From contig LOET01000008.1 in assembly GCA_001515985.1 (NCBI GenBank), positions 1-52,175 on the forward strand: DNA of 52,175 nucleotides. The letters are read 5' to 3'. The notes beneath the pieces are model-generated. The model had not been told where the DNA came from. It saw nothing but the letters and a program-made list of their open reading frames with translations, and searched no databases. This stretch comes from Sphingomonadales bacterium BRH_c3 (GTDB lineage: Bacteria; Pseudomonadota; Alphaproteobacteria; Sphingomonadales; Sphingomonadaceae). Of this stretch, positions 35,082 to 44,148 are shown one piece after another; the first letter of the stretch is position 1; every line of letters begins with the position of its first letter. A program made the position numbers and the translations under genes.

Positions 35082-35886
35082 TGGTCTGGTCCTTCCATAT
35101 CTTCCAGGGCGCCTTTCCAGACGACCAGTATTCGTTGAGTAACTGCTTTTCGCGCATGGTATCCATGCACTGCCAGAAGGACTCATGGCGGTAAGCCATG
35201 AGTTGCCCATCCTCGGCCAATCTCGACAGCGGGCGATGCTCAAACATCTCTTCTTCGTGATCGATGTAGTTCATCACTTCCGGCTCAAGGACGAAGAAGG
35301 CACCATTGATCCAGCCTTCGCCAATCTGCGGCTTTTCGGTGAAGTCCGTTATGAGGTCCCCGTCAAATTGGAGGTGACCATATCTGGCTGGCGGCCTTAC
35401 CGCGGTAAGTGTCGCCAATTTGCCGTGGGATTTGTGGAAGGCCAGGAGCTTGCCGATGTCGATATCTGCGACACCATCACCCCAGGTCACCATCATGGTC
35501 TGGTCGCCGAGCCAATGGGCCAGTTTCTTGATCCGGCCGCCCGTGCCTGACTTCAATCCGGTTTCGACGAGGTCGACATTCCAGTCAGGGACGCAGTCCG
35601 GCGAATGGCGAAGAACCCCGCCCTTGCGCGTATTCAGCGAGATCGAGCCCGACACACTGAAATGTTCGCGGAACCACCGCTTGATGTAATCGCCCTTGTA
35701 GCCCAGCGCGATGCTGAAATCGTTGAAGCCATAGTGCGAATATATCTTCATGATATGCCACAGGATCGGCATTTCACCGATTTCGACCATCGGCTTCGGG
35801 CGGGTCTCGGTTTCTTCGGAAAGACGCGAGCCAAGTCCACCGGCGAGAATACCGACTTTCACTTTCGTCAGGTCAAAACTTGTCAT
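35005..35886 (-). CDS. rfbF: Glucose-1-phosphate cytidylyltransferase
   Basis: Makes CDP-glucose from CTP and glucose 1-phosphate. The protein of 293 residues aligns by eye with RfbF: nucleotide-binding GILAGGLGSRLSEETETRPK at residues 12-31, ILWHIMKIYSHYG, GDGVADIDI, EKPQIGEGWINGAFFVLEP and FWQCMDTMREK. RfbF usually ends soon after a KAPWKxW motif; here about 30 extra residues follow (from DQTNESSFDW), running 77 bases into the SDR gene. It follows the GT2 gene by three bases. In other bacteria CDP-glucose feeds 3,6-dideoxyhexoses through RfbG and RfbH, which are absent here. Confidence 0.93.
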   Translation of the reverse strand: MTSFDLTKVKVGILAGGLGSRLSEETETRPKPMVEIGEMPILWHIMKIYSHYGFNDFSIALGYKGDYIKRWFREHFSVSGSISLNTRKGGVLRHSPDCVPDWNVDLVETGLKSGTGGRIKKLAHWLGDQTMMVTWGDGVADIDIGKLLAFHKSHGKLATLTAVRPPARYGHLQFDGDLITDFTEKPQIGEGWINGAFFVLEPEVMNYIDHEEEMFEHRPLSRLAEDGQLMAYRHESFWQCMDTMREKQLLNEYWSSGKAPWKIWKDQTNESSFDWAPRVHRYGADPTPAGARS

Positions 35887-35889
35887 GTC

Positions 35890-36840
35890 CTACACCATCT
35901 TGCTTGCTTCGTGGTTGCGTTGAGGCTTCGCGAAAACCCGCTTCGCAGCCTGCGCAGCAGCGGGTGAAACCATATGGACCAGCTCAAGGCCGTATCTTCC
36001 CAATTGTATCGGGAGCAGGCTTCGCCGGATCAGCGCCGCACGCAGCGGCCAGGGCGAAGTGATGTCGCTGTGGCGAGAAGCAATCTCGAACAGATGACGC
36101 GCCAGTTGCAGATGTTCAGCTGCTGCTCCGCGGCTCTTCCTGCCGGTTTGCCAAAAGCTACGCTGGACCTTGTCATCGATATTGATCGAGCGCTGCTCGT
36201 GTTCGCGATTGTAGAAGATCGCTTCTTCGACGCGCCGAAATTTTCCCATGATTGCGGCTTCGGCCAGCACTGCCCGGTCCGAGCCGTAATAGGGTCGATG
36301 AAGGGTAGAGCGCTCCAGATTTTCCCTTCGGAAGACGCCGAAAATGGGAAAGCATGTGCCTGACAGTTCAATCGCTCGCTGGAACCGTTCAGCGGGGTTG
36401 TCGCTTTCCAGCGAAGGCGTTTCATCCCCCACCGGACGTACGATTTCATTCTTGCCCGTAATGCCAAGCGTCGATCCAAAGGCCAGCGCGACATCGGGGT
36501 TGGCATCCATCACGCGAATGCAGGCTTCAAGGTAATTGGGGCTCAGCGTATCGTCATGAGCGCACCACTTCAGATATTTTCCCCGACCGTGCCTGAAGCC
36601 CAGATTGTAATTCGCCGACGCGCCGATGTTGCGGGGGTTTCTGATCAATTCGATGCGGCTGTCCTTCGCGGCGTATTGCTGGACTATGTCGCAAGTGTCG
36701 TCTTCGGACGCATTGTCACAAACTATCAGTTCGAAATCTGTAAAAGTTTGCCCAATTATAGAATCAATAGCGTCTCTGATAAAATTTGACCCATTGAAAA
36801 CAGGCATTGCTAATGTAATTTTTCTATTATTTTCTGACAC
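35890..36840 (-). CDS. Glycosyltransferase family 2 (first gene of the minus operon)
   Basis: Inverting GT-A glycosyltransferase of 316 residues. It begins ITLAMPVFNGSNFIRDAIDS, with ELIVCDNASEDDT and KYLKWCAHDDTLSPNYLE supplying the nucleotide- and metal-binding acidic residues. Translation starts at GTG 36840 because the first strand of the fold would be lost from the next ATG. The first 40-50 codons and the upstream 120 bases are strongly AT-rich (runs such as AAAATAATAGAAAAATT), unlike the rest of the gene. It heads the operon GT2-rfbF-SDR-two methyltransferases-GT8. Confidence 0.9.
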   Translation of the reverse strand: MSENNRKITLAMPVFNGSNFIRDAIDSIIGQTFTDFELIVCDNASEDDTCDIVQQYAAKDSRIELIRNPRNIGASANYNLGFRHGRGKYLKWCAHDDTLSPNYLEACIRVMDANPDVALAFGSTLGITGKNEIVRPVGDETPSLESDNPAERFQRAIELSGTCFPIFGVFRRENLERSTLHRPYYGSDRAVLAEAAIMGKFRRVEEAIFYNREHEQRSINIDDKVQRSFWQTGRKSRGAAAEHLQLARHLFEIASRHSDITSPWPLRAALIRRSLLPIQLGRYGLELVHMVSPAAAQAAKRVFAKPQRNHEASKMV

Positions 36841-37184
36841 TATTGTTCAAGCCCGTTTTTGAAAGAAATCCCGCAACTATAAACAAAACCATTTTGTGTT
36901 ATTCATAGCTTCTTATATTTGAAGGCCAATCGGTGCGGGTCTGCATTCTCATTGACTAGCCATCCTTCCGCCATTCATATCGCCTGGAAGCCGCGGGCGG
37001 GAGACGCGCACTGTGCTTAGACCGAACGCGCATCCGTCTAATCCGAAAGGACGAATTGCGGGCAGCGATCGCCGAACATGCAAGGTCAGGAAGCGGAGCT
37101 GCTCAAACCCCGGCTTCGCGAGATATTGCGCCCGAACTACGTTACCATCAGGCCGAAACCCGATGTGTCATTGTCGCAGTGCGA
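36841..37184. other. AT-rich intergenic region upstream of the GT2 operon
   Basis: No gene is seen. The first 120 bases are clearly AT-rich compared with the flanks and probably carry the promoter of the minus-strand operon. The remaining bases return to normal composition. Confidence 0.5.
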
Positions 37185-37496
37185 TCAGCGGCGGCAGGAA
37201 TCAGTCTTCTGATCGATACGATCAGCAAGGCCGCGCAAGATCTTGGGAAGGCTGGCCTGCATGCCGAACAGGTCATAGAGGTTCATTGTGGCGCCCAGCA
37301 TGGCAAATCCTACCATTTCGCGGGGCATCCCCTGGCCAACAAAGCGTGCATAGCCCGCCATCAACATGTCCGACACTTCGATCATGTCGCTAAAATGCAC
37401 GGCGCTATCCGGATCGAAAGTCTTTCCAAGCTCGTGGTAAAGCCAGGCGTGATCCGAAACGTCATCATATATATCAGTTGCTTGCCTGTTAGCCAT
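37185..37496 (-). CDS. Small hypothetical protein
   Basis: Open frame of 103 residues that I do not recognise. The composition looks protein-like (DMIEVSDMLMAGYARFVGQG, MLGATMNLYDLFGM), with amphipathic helices and no signal peptide. An AGGAG site lies 13 bases before the ATG at 37496. It is isolated, with more than 300 bases on the left and 500 on the right without other genes. It may be genuine or chance. Confidence 0.45.
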   Translation of the reverse strand: MANRQATDIYDDVSDHAWLYHELGKTFDPDSAVHFSDMIEVSDMLMAGYARFVGQGMPREMVGFAMLGATMNLYDLFGMQASLPKILRGLADRIDQKTDSCRR

Positions 37497-38013
37497 GACG
37501 ATATCGACCACTCCTATACTTGCCGTTGGCCAGCTATCGGCTGGCATCATGCAGGAAAGCCCCCAAAACGCTCACAGTCATGCACAACACCCAAATTACA
37601 AGTTCCGTCGCTAACGGCAATCCCAACAGGTCCCACTAGTTCGCTATTTCCAGACCGAGGCTGATTGCGCAAAATCAATGTCCTTAAGGTCTAATCCGAT
37701 GGAAGAGGCACGGTGCACGAGTACCGGATCAAGTGATGAAATTACTCTGATCGGCGTTCGTCATTAACCGCGAACGGGGGGCTGAAGTTCTTCAAATCCA
37801 ACCAGTCAGAGGGTTCATGCAAGCAGCGGGGCTGCAAGGCCTCACCGGTCAAAATTGAACTAGTCCGAGATATCCTTTGCAGAAGCAGCGCCCTGCACCC
37901 TAGGTTGAATTTTTGACCAAGGTTTGAAGGTTTTTCGTTGATCAGACAAAGCTGCCCACAAGGCTTTTTTGATCTGCCAGTTTCAAGCGGGTCGATATAG
38001 CGGAGGGTGTTCG
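37497..38013. other. 517-bp stretch with no recognisable gene
   Basis: No protein, RNA gene or repeat is evident. It likely contains the promoter of the GIY-YIG-like gene near its right end; a TTGACC at about 37912 could be a -35 element, but no clear -10 follows. The sequence could be the scar of an insertion or replacement in the cluster. Confidence 0.45.
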
Positions 38014-38727
38014 ATGAGTGGGCAAGAGGGGACCGCCTTCATCCTGACGAACGATGCAATGCCGGGCTTCGTGAGGTTTGAATATACAGTCAAGGACGAT
38101 TTGGCGAACAAGATACGCAAGATCAATGACAAGGATCTCCCGATCCCGTTCCGCTTGTACTATGCCGCGAAGGTGCCCGATTGCGAGTCACTGGACCGGA
38201 ACCTTCACTACCTTTTCTCTGACCATTGTGATGCACGCGATTCGCGGTTCTTCAGGATGAACCCGGACATGTTGCGCGCAGCGATCGAACTGGCTGCCAC
38301 AACAACCGTGAACTTGAGCGACGAGGAACTTGGCATTTCCCCGCAGGTGCGCGCACGCATGGAACAGATCAAGGCTTCGCATGACGCATCCCGCTTCGGA
38401 GCGTTTAGCGCAAAACCCGATACCACCCTCTACTTCTCGAAGGATACTTCCATCACCTGCACTGCGCTGGATAATGGTATGGTCCAATATGAAGGTGAAA
38501 CTGTGACGCCGCAGGAAGCAACCTTGCGTGCCCTGCACAGGATCGGTTTTGACTGGGCTGAGGTGTCCGCGACAGATTACTGGGTGCGGCATGAATTTCA
38601 GCCTTCGAATGCAGCCCAAGCCAAAGCCAGCTCTTCCTTCGTCTTCGACGAGACCCAGCATGTGCCCGTTGCTCGCAACGATGCCGATGAATCGCCCGTG
38701 ATGTTCATAAGAAACAGGAAGATATAA
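38014..38727 (+). CDS. Degenerate GIY-YIG (T5orf172-like) protein
   Basis: Protein of 237 residues. Residues 6-95 resemble the T5orf172/MUG113 branch of GIY-YIG nucleases: AFILTNDAMPGFVRFEYTVK in place of the usual YVL-N--MPGLVKIG-T, then RLYYAAKVPDCESLDRNLHYLF and DSRFFRMNP. The GIY and YIG tripeptides are replaced (FIL, FEY) and the usual arginine after YIG is not obvious, so nuclease activity is doubtful. The C-terminal 140 residues are unassigned. The ATG at 38014 follows a CGGAGGG site by six bases. Its presence between exopolysaccharide genes is unexplained. Confidence 0.7.
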   Translation: MSGQEGTAFILTNDAMPGFVRFEYTVKDDLANKIRKINDKDLPIPFRLYYAAKVPDCESLDRNLHYLFSDHCDARDSRFFRMNPDMLRAAIELAATTTVNLSDEELGISPQVRARMEQIKASHDASRFGAFSAKPDTTLYFSKDTSITCTALDNGMVQYEGETVTPQEATLRALHRIGFDWAEVSATDYWVRHEFQPSNAAQAKASSSFVFDETQHVPVARNDADESPVMFIRNRKI

Positions 38728-38894
38728 GCGCAATAAACCCATCCGGTCCTGAATGGCGATTGGAAGGGAATGCAGTTCAAGGCGCCAGCAAATCACATGC
38801 GACCTTGTTCGATGCCTGGACCTTATCCACTGGATCGCCTTCGGTCAGGAACTCTGATAGCGAGACCGCAAACTGGATCCGAGCGGCCGCTGTC

Positions 38895-40139
38895 ATGAAA
38901 CGAATTGCCCTTCTCAATGTCAAATTCAGCCCGAATTTGGGCGATGGTGTCATTGCCGAATGCCTTGAGAGCGAGCTTGCCCGGGTCCAGCCGGATTGGC
39001 AGGTCCATTCGATCGATCTTGCCGGAAGGGAGAGCTTTGGCAGCGGTTTGGATGCAGGGCGCGGCCGTGTTCTGAAGTTCCTTGATGCCCTGCCCCCGCT
39101 ATTGCGGAGCTTGGGGACCGTTACGGCCCTGATCGCCCTCATCCAGTTAAGGTACCGGAAAATCTGGCGACGGCAGCTTTCGGGAGTGAGCGGCGTGATA
39201 GTTGGCGGAGGGCAGCTGCTCGCCGATACGGATCTCAATTTCCCACTCAAGCTGTATACGGCACTGGGCGAGGCCCGGCGTGTCAATGCGCTGCTGGCGG
39301 TCTTTGGCGTTGGCGTTTCGGAGCACCTGTCGAAACCCGCGCGGCGCCTTTTCTTGAAGGCCTTTTCCGGTTTTAGCCTGGAACATGTGGCTGTCCGGGA
39401 CAGCGTGTCGCGATACAACTGGAATCGCCACTTCGGGCGATCCGGCTTGGCCAAGGCCAACCTCTGTTCAGATCCCGGCCTTCTCGCAGCGGATGTCTAT
39501 ACGGCCAAACCGTCGCCCAGGAGCACTGGCATTCCTGAAATTGGCATCGGCATTATGAATCCTAGAACGCTTGATCGTCATTCCAGGGATGACGACGACT
39601 TTTCATTCAACACCGCGCGGGATTTCTGGTGCGCGCTTGCAAAGGAACTGCTCTCGCGCGGGCTTGGCGTTACGCTGTTCACAAACGGGCCGCAGGACGG
39701 CGAAGCCTTTCTGGAAATCGTTCTCGACGCTGTCGATGACCCAAGGGTAAAAAGGATGCCGCGCCCGCTCGTTCCAAGCGACCTGGCAGAAACGGTCAGG
39801 TCTTTTGACGCCATCGTTGCGCACAGGCTGCATGCCAACATCCTGGCCTATGCTTTCCGGATCCCGCATGTTGGCATGGCGTGGGATCCGAAAATGGAAG
39901 CCTTTTTCGATAGTGTTGGAAGGCGGCAATATTTGGCCAACCACACACAGTCCGAACCAGGTCAGGTTGCCGATTTGATTGAGGCATCGCTTCGTGAAGG
40001 GATTGACAGCGATGCGCATGCCGAAGTGATCATGAAAACGAGGCAAGCGATCGAGGCATGCGCCCGTGAACTTGATTCAGCCATATCTGCGCGCGACAAC
40101 CACAGTAGGTCACAGTTCCAGAATTCGGTCCGGGCGTGA
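38895..40139 (+). CDS. Polysaccharide pyruvyl transferase family protein
   Basis: Protein of 414 residues of the PS_pyruv_trans (PF04230) family. It starts with RIALLNVKFSPNLGDGVIAECLE, has VIVGGGQLLADTDLN in the middle, and ends the core with FDAIVAHRLHANILAYAFRIPHVGMAWDPKM. Members add a pyruvate ketal from phosphoenolpyruvate to sugars of exopolysaccharides, giving negative charge, or act as related transferases. The ATG at 38895 fits the conserved start; a longer frame from TTG 38760 adds 45 unlike residues. Its end overlaps the convergent GT2 gene by 30 bases. Confidence 0.85.
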   Translation: MKRIALLNVKFSPNLGDGVIAECLESELARVQPDWQVHSIDLAGRESFGSGLDAGRGRVLKFLDALPPLLRSLGTVTALIALIQLRYRKIWRRQLSGVSGVIVGGGQLLADTDLNFPLKLYTALGEARRVNALLAVFGVGVSEHLSKPARRLFLKAFSGFSLEHVAVRDSVSRYNWNRHFGRSGLAKANLCSDPGLLAADVYTAKPSPRSTGIPEIGIGIMNPRTLDRHSRDDDDFSFNTARDFWCALAKELLSRGLGVTLFTNGPQDGEAFLEIVLDAVDDPRVKRMPRPLVPSDLAETVRSFDAIVAHRLHANILAYAFRIPHVGMAWDPKMEAFFDSVGRRQYLANHTQSEPGQVADLIEASLREGIDSDAHAEVIMKTRQAIEACARELDSAISARDNHSRSQFQNSVRA

Positions 40140-40985
40140 CTGGCCCCGCAAGATATCGAGAAGGCCCACAAGGTTGCCCTTGAGCCGACCGCGGCGGTCA
40201 ATGAAGGGTTCGGGCCGGACGGATCGTATCAGGTTCACCGCCAGATATTTTATTATGTTCTCGTACATCGGCCTCCTGGGAGCAGTGCCCTTTCGAATGA
40301 GATAGAAGGCATTGGCTATCTGCGAATAGCCCAGGCGAACGCCAGACGTTCGAGCTGCCTTGATACCCCGGTGTGCGCCTACCAACCGGTCCAGCCTGAG
40401 AAGGCGGCCTTCCTGTAGCAACTGGTTTGTAAGATCGAGATCCTCAAGCCAACCGTACAGAGGCATGTTCTCGTCAAACCGCCGGTTGCCAAGTGCCTTT
40501 GTGCGGACAGCCATGTTGCAACCGTAAAGGCCGAAAAGCTGTGTCGCGCGCTCGCTACCCTCCGGAAAACGCTCGGTATGGCGGCGGATCGCTGCAAGCG
40601 CCTCTTCGCGCTCCAGCCCTGCGCCGTTCACGCCGTCGGCCACAACCAGGCCTGTCAGCCCGGCAATGTCATCATCGGCTGCGAAGGCAGCCTCCAGCCG
40701 CTCCAGATATGTTGCCTCCGGAATGAAATCGTCATCGAAAAATATAATGATATCGCAATCTGAAACAACGTGATCGATCGCGCGATTTCTTTGTACGCAA
40801 CTTCCCTTGCGCTCACACAGCAAAGTCTCATTGCCCAATCTTGCGTTGGGCATCGGAGCATCCTCAGCTGTCGTAACCGCAAATATGACCCGATCCGGCA
40901 ACCGCGTCTGAGCGCAAAGATCATTGACCAGATCTTCCGACGCCTGGCGCCTTCCCAACGTGGCAACGATCACCGCAATTCGCAC
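40110..40985 (-). CDS. Glycosyltransferase family 2
   Basis: Protein of 291 residues. It starts RIAVIVATLGRRQASEDLVN, and the metal-binding motif is DIIIFFDDDFIPEATYLERL. It also has GAGLEREEA and a later YGWLEDLDLTNQLLQEG, typical of rhamnosyl- or galactosyl-transferase-like GT2. GTG at 40985 is the start, with GGAGAG about seven bases upstream. It stands alone on the minus strand between two plus-strand genes and overlaps the end of the pyruvyl transferase gene. Confidence 0.88.
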   Translation of the reverse strand: MRIAVIVATLGRRQASEDLVNDLCAQTRLPDRVIFAVTTAEDAPMPNARLGNETLLCERKGSCVQRNRAIDHVVSDCDIIIFFDDDFIPEATYLERLEAAFAADDDIAGLTGLVVADGVNGAGLEREEALAAIRRHTERFPEGSERATQLFGLYGCNMAVRTKALGNRRFDENMPLYGWLEDLDLTNQLLQEGRLLRLDRLVGAHRGIKAARTSGVRLGYSQIANAFYLIRKGTAPRRPMYENIIKYLAVNLIRSVRPEPFIDRRGRLKGNLVGLLDILRGQSRPDRILEL

Positions 40986-41168
40986 CTATGAGCTCTCCGA
41001 TCATCCCGCTGGCAGCCAGCATAGGCAGGCTGAAGCCCATAGCCTGCGGCATCCACCACCTGTGCAGCGGCTATATCGGCAGGCTCCCCGGATTGCAGCC
41101 CTAACCAACATTCGTACCACTTAATATTCCATGCCGGGAGAGCGATGTAGCGGTATGAAGTAACCAAT

Positions 41169-42800
41169 ATGTCCAAGAGCGAGTCATTGCCGCCGCCGTT
41201 ACGCGTGGGAATCCTGGTCTATCCTGGCCAGGACTTCGAGCCATGGGAACTCTCGCTGTTTGAACGCCTGAACCGGCATCCCGCGATATCGCTCGAGGCA
41301 TTCCTCACCCACCAGCGTTTTGCCCGCAAGCGCAGGCCCTCTGTAATTTTTCAGGCCCTGTCAAAAATAGAGAGGGCGCTGTTCTTGCGGGCTGGGAAAC
41401 CATACGCGCGCCTATCGGGTGGGAAGCTCGGCAATATCCCCAGCAAGCCCGCGCATGATCAAGCCATGGCTGAAGCCGGGCTGGACGTGGTGCTTTCCCA
41501 CCTGCCTGGCGCAGATGCGGATTGCCTGCTGGGCTGCGGCAAGGAGTTCTGGGAGTATAACTTCTACGCGGACGCTTCAGGGCTGCCCGAACTATTCGGT
41601 TTTCATGAGAGCCTGGAAGCCATTCCGATTACGCAGAGTGCAATTTTGCGCCGGATGCACGACGGCTCGAGGGAAGTTATCGCCACCTGCACGACCAACA
41701 CGAAATTCAGTGCAACACTCAATGCGCAATATGCCAAAGACATGTTGCCCGCGCTGGTCGAACGGGAAATGCTCGGGAAATTGCGGCAGAGAAGCGGTGA
41801 GGCCCGCTCTGCCAGCCACGCTGCCTTAATGCCCCCCGCGCCATTCCCCGAGTTCGGCTGGCGCGAAGTGCTGCGCTATGGCGCCAAACTGATTGGCCGG
41901 ACTGGTAACCGGATCGCCAAACTCGCTCTCGCGCGCATAGGAGGGCAGCCAGATAACTGGTCGCTGGTTATTGGCGAGGGTGACGTTCTGAGTTCAAGCC
42001 TGGACAACTTGCGGGAACTGCCGCAACCGAACGGCGAATTTCGGGCGGACCCCTTTCTCTTCCGCAAGGGCGGCGAAAGCTGGGTGTTCTTTGAAGCCTG
42101 GAACGGGAATGGTCATGCGGGCAAGATTTGTGTCGGCCGCCTGGATGGGAGCTCGATCAGGGACGTGATCGGGATCGAGCTTGGCGACGTCCACCTTTCT
42201 TACCCCTACGTGTTCGATGCCGGTGGCGAAACTTTCATGATCCCCGAAACTCATGAGCGGAATCGCGTCGAGATTTGGCGCTGCACGGACTTTCCGGGCA
42301 AATGGACGCTCCATGCAACCGCTCTTGAGGGAACATCTCCGGCTGACACCACCCTGATCGAATGGAACAAGCAGTGGTGGATGCTCACCAACCTGTGTTC
42401 CGGGAACATTCTCGATCATTGCATGGAGTTGCATGTCTTTCGCGTCGACGGGCCCGATTTGCAGCATGTCGAGCCGCACCCCATGAACCCGGTAGTCCTT
42501 GATACGACAAGCGCGCGCAACGCTGGGCGCCCATTTGTCAGGGATGGCCGCCTGATCCGCCCCGCACAGATCACCAGCCACGGTCTGTACGGTTACGGAT
42601 TGAAGTTCATGGAAATCACCGAGCTTTCGATGGATGCCTATTCCGAAAGGGAGGTCAGGAGGATCGAACCGGATCGGGCCCAGGCGACTACAGGGTGCCA
42701 TCACATCGACAGCTGTGATGATCTCTTCATCATGGACGTGAGACGTGCCTACGGGTCCAAGTTCTTGGGGGCGCGTCCAATTGCGCTCAGCGCTTCATGA
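41169..42800 (+). CDS. GINT1-like glycan enzyme with N-terminal formyltransferase-like domain
   Basis: Protein of 543 residues with two regions. Residues 10-230 resemble a degenerate formyltransferase fold (VGILVYPGQDFEPWELSLFE, CGKEFWEYNFYAD, SAILRRMHDGS). Residues 260-520 match the look of the GINT1 N-terminal beta-propeller domain seen in plant glucosamine inositolphosphorylceramide transferase and bacterial relatives: ADPFLFRKGGESWVFFEAWN, HLSYPYVFDAGGETFMIPET and WWMLTNL. The role in bacteria is unknown; glycan modification is inferred. It overlaps the next gene by ATGA. Confidence 0.7.
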   Translation: MSKSESLPPPLRVGILVYPGQDFEPWELSLFERLNRHPAISLEAFLTHQRFARKRRPSVIFQALSKIERALFLRAGKPYARLSGGKLGNIPSKPAHDQAMAEAGLDVVLSHLPGADADCLLGCGKEFWEYNFYADASGLPELFGFHESLEAIPITQSAILRRMHDGSREVIATCTTNTKFSATLNAQYAKDMLPALVEREMLGKLRQRSGEARSASHAALMPPAPFPEFGWREVLRYGAKLIGRTGNRIAKLALARIGGQPDNWSLVIGEGDVLSSSLDNLRELPQPNGEFRADPFLFRKGGESWVFFEAWNGNGHAGKICVGRLDGSSIRDVIGIELGDVHLSYPYVFDAGGETFMIPETHERNRVEIWRCTDFPGKWTLHATALEGTSPADTTLIEWNKQWWMLTNLCSGNILDHCMELHVFRVDGPDLQHVEPHPMNPVVLDTTSARNAGRPFVRDGRLIRPAQITSHGLYGYGLKFMEITELSMDAYSEREVRRIEPDRAQATTGCHHIDSCDDLFIMDVRRAYGSKFLGARPIALSAS

Positions 42801-44098
42801 TCCCCGACCCGATCATCATTATCAACGATGCTTCGAAACCGGTCGGAGGCGCCACTTCGCTGGCCCTGCTTTCCGCCCGCCTGTTCGCCGAAAGCGGATA
42901 CGAAGTTGTCTATGTAACCGGGGATTCGGGCGAGGCACACGATCTGCCCGCCAATGTGGAAATTGTCGCGCTCGGGGGCAGCCCACTGCTGTCACTGCCG
43001 TTTCTGGAGCGCATTGAGAAAGGCCTGTTCAACAGAAGGGCGTATGACTTTACAAGACAGGTGATCCGCAAGTTCGACAGCCCAAATGCTGTCTATCACT
43101 TGCATGGCTGGGCACAAATTCTGTCACCATCAGTGCTTTACGCGCTCGCAAGCGTCGAGGGCCGCCTTGTCATCCACGCCCATGACTTCTTCCACGCATG
43201 CCCCAATGGGACTTTCTTCAATTTTCGCCAGGAAAGCGTTTGCAGCCTCCAGCCCATGAGTATCGCGTGCATGAGCACCAATTGCGACAAGCGGAGCAAA
43301 TCGCAGAAGACTTTCCGTGTGGCGCGCATGGCAGTGAAAAGGCGCCTTCTCGACCTTGCTACAACTGATGCGCTTGTCGCTGCCATTCATCCATTCATGA
43401 TCGAGTGGTTGCAAAAAGCCGGCATCGCGGAAGACCGTATCCGGGTAGTACGCAATCCGGTAAAGCCCTTTCGGACAAGTCGGGTTAAGGCGGAACAAAA
43501 TTCCGACCTGTTTTTCATCGGCCGGGTCGAGCAGGAAAAAGGCGTTGAATTGGCGGCAGAAGCCGCTCACCAGGCAGGCCGCCAGCTAAGAATTATCGGA
43601 GATGGTTCAGACCGCCCCCGCCTGGCGAAAAAATTCCCCGATATCGCCTGGGAGGGATGGTGCTCTCACGCGCAGATAGCCGAACTTGTCAAATCCGCGC
43701 GGGGCTTGATCATGCCCAGCAGGCTTCCCGAGCCATTTGGGCTGGTTGCCCTCGAGGCGCTACAATGCGGTGTTCCGCTCATAGCGTTCGCGGATTCTTT
43801 TGTTGCGCGTGAGGCTGCCGAGATGGGGTGCGCTTTCCTTGCCGCTGATCGACAAGCCGGTTCCCTTGCAAAGGCCGTCCAAAAGCTTGACGATGACGCT
43901 GCGGTGGAGAGCGCCAGTCACAAGGCGTTCGATTGCACCATGGCCCTTTCCTGTACGCATGAAGGGTGGCGGGACGAATTGCTGGCGCTTTATGATGAGC
44001 TGCTTCGCACGGCCAGATCGAAGGGCCTGGACCAGAGTTCTGCACATGCCGGAATTGCCGATTCTTCGGCAAGTAGCATGGCTGCAGCTAACCGCTAG
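42797..44098 (+). CDS. Glycosyltransferase family 4
   Basis: Protein of 433 residues. The N-terminal domain starts PIIIINDASKPVGGATSLALL with HAHDFFHACPNG in the acceptor domain. The C-terminal domain has LFFIGRVEQEKGVELAAEAA and the E-x7-E motif EPFGLVALEALQCG. Three or more cysteines at about residues 148-162 (VCSLQPMSIACMSTNC) are common in one GT4 subgroup. It is translationally coupled to the GINT1-like gene. The last 30 residues are low-complexity and probably disordered. Confidence 0.92.
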   Translation: MIPDPIIIINDASKPVGGATSLALLSARLFAESGYEVVYVTGDSGEAHDLPANVEIVALGGSPLLSLPFLERIEKGLFNRRAYDFTRQVIRKFDSPNAVYHLHGWAQILSPSVLYALASVEGRLVIHAHDFFHACPNGTFFNFRQESVCSLQPMSIACMSTNCDKRSKSQKTFRVARMAVKRRLLDLATTDALVAAIHPFMIEWLQKAGIAEDRIRVVRNPVKPFRTSRVKAEQNSDLFFIGRVEQEKGVELAAEAAHQAGRQLRIIGDGSDRPRLAKKFPDIAWEGWCSHAQIAELVKSARGLIMPSRLPEPFGLVALEALQCGVPLIAFADSFVAREAAEMGCAFLAADRQAGSLAKAVQKLDDDAAVESASHKAFDCTMALSCTHEGWRDELLALYDELLRTARSKGLDQSSAHAGIADSSASSMAAANR

Positions 44099-44148
44099 AT
44101 CATGGGCAAGCTTGTTGGAATGAATAACAGACACGGAAGAGGTTGATC

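Noticed and set aside
34026-35243. Longer form of the SDR enzyme starting at 35243
   Set aside because: The extra 54 residues lie in the RfbF gene and precede the NAD-binding start; the ATG at 35081 fits the family.
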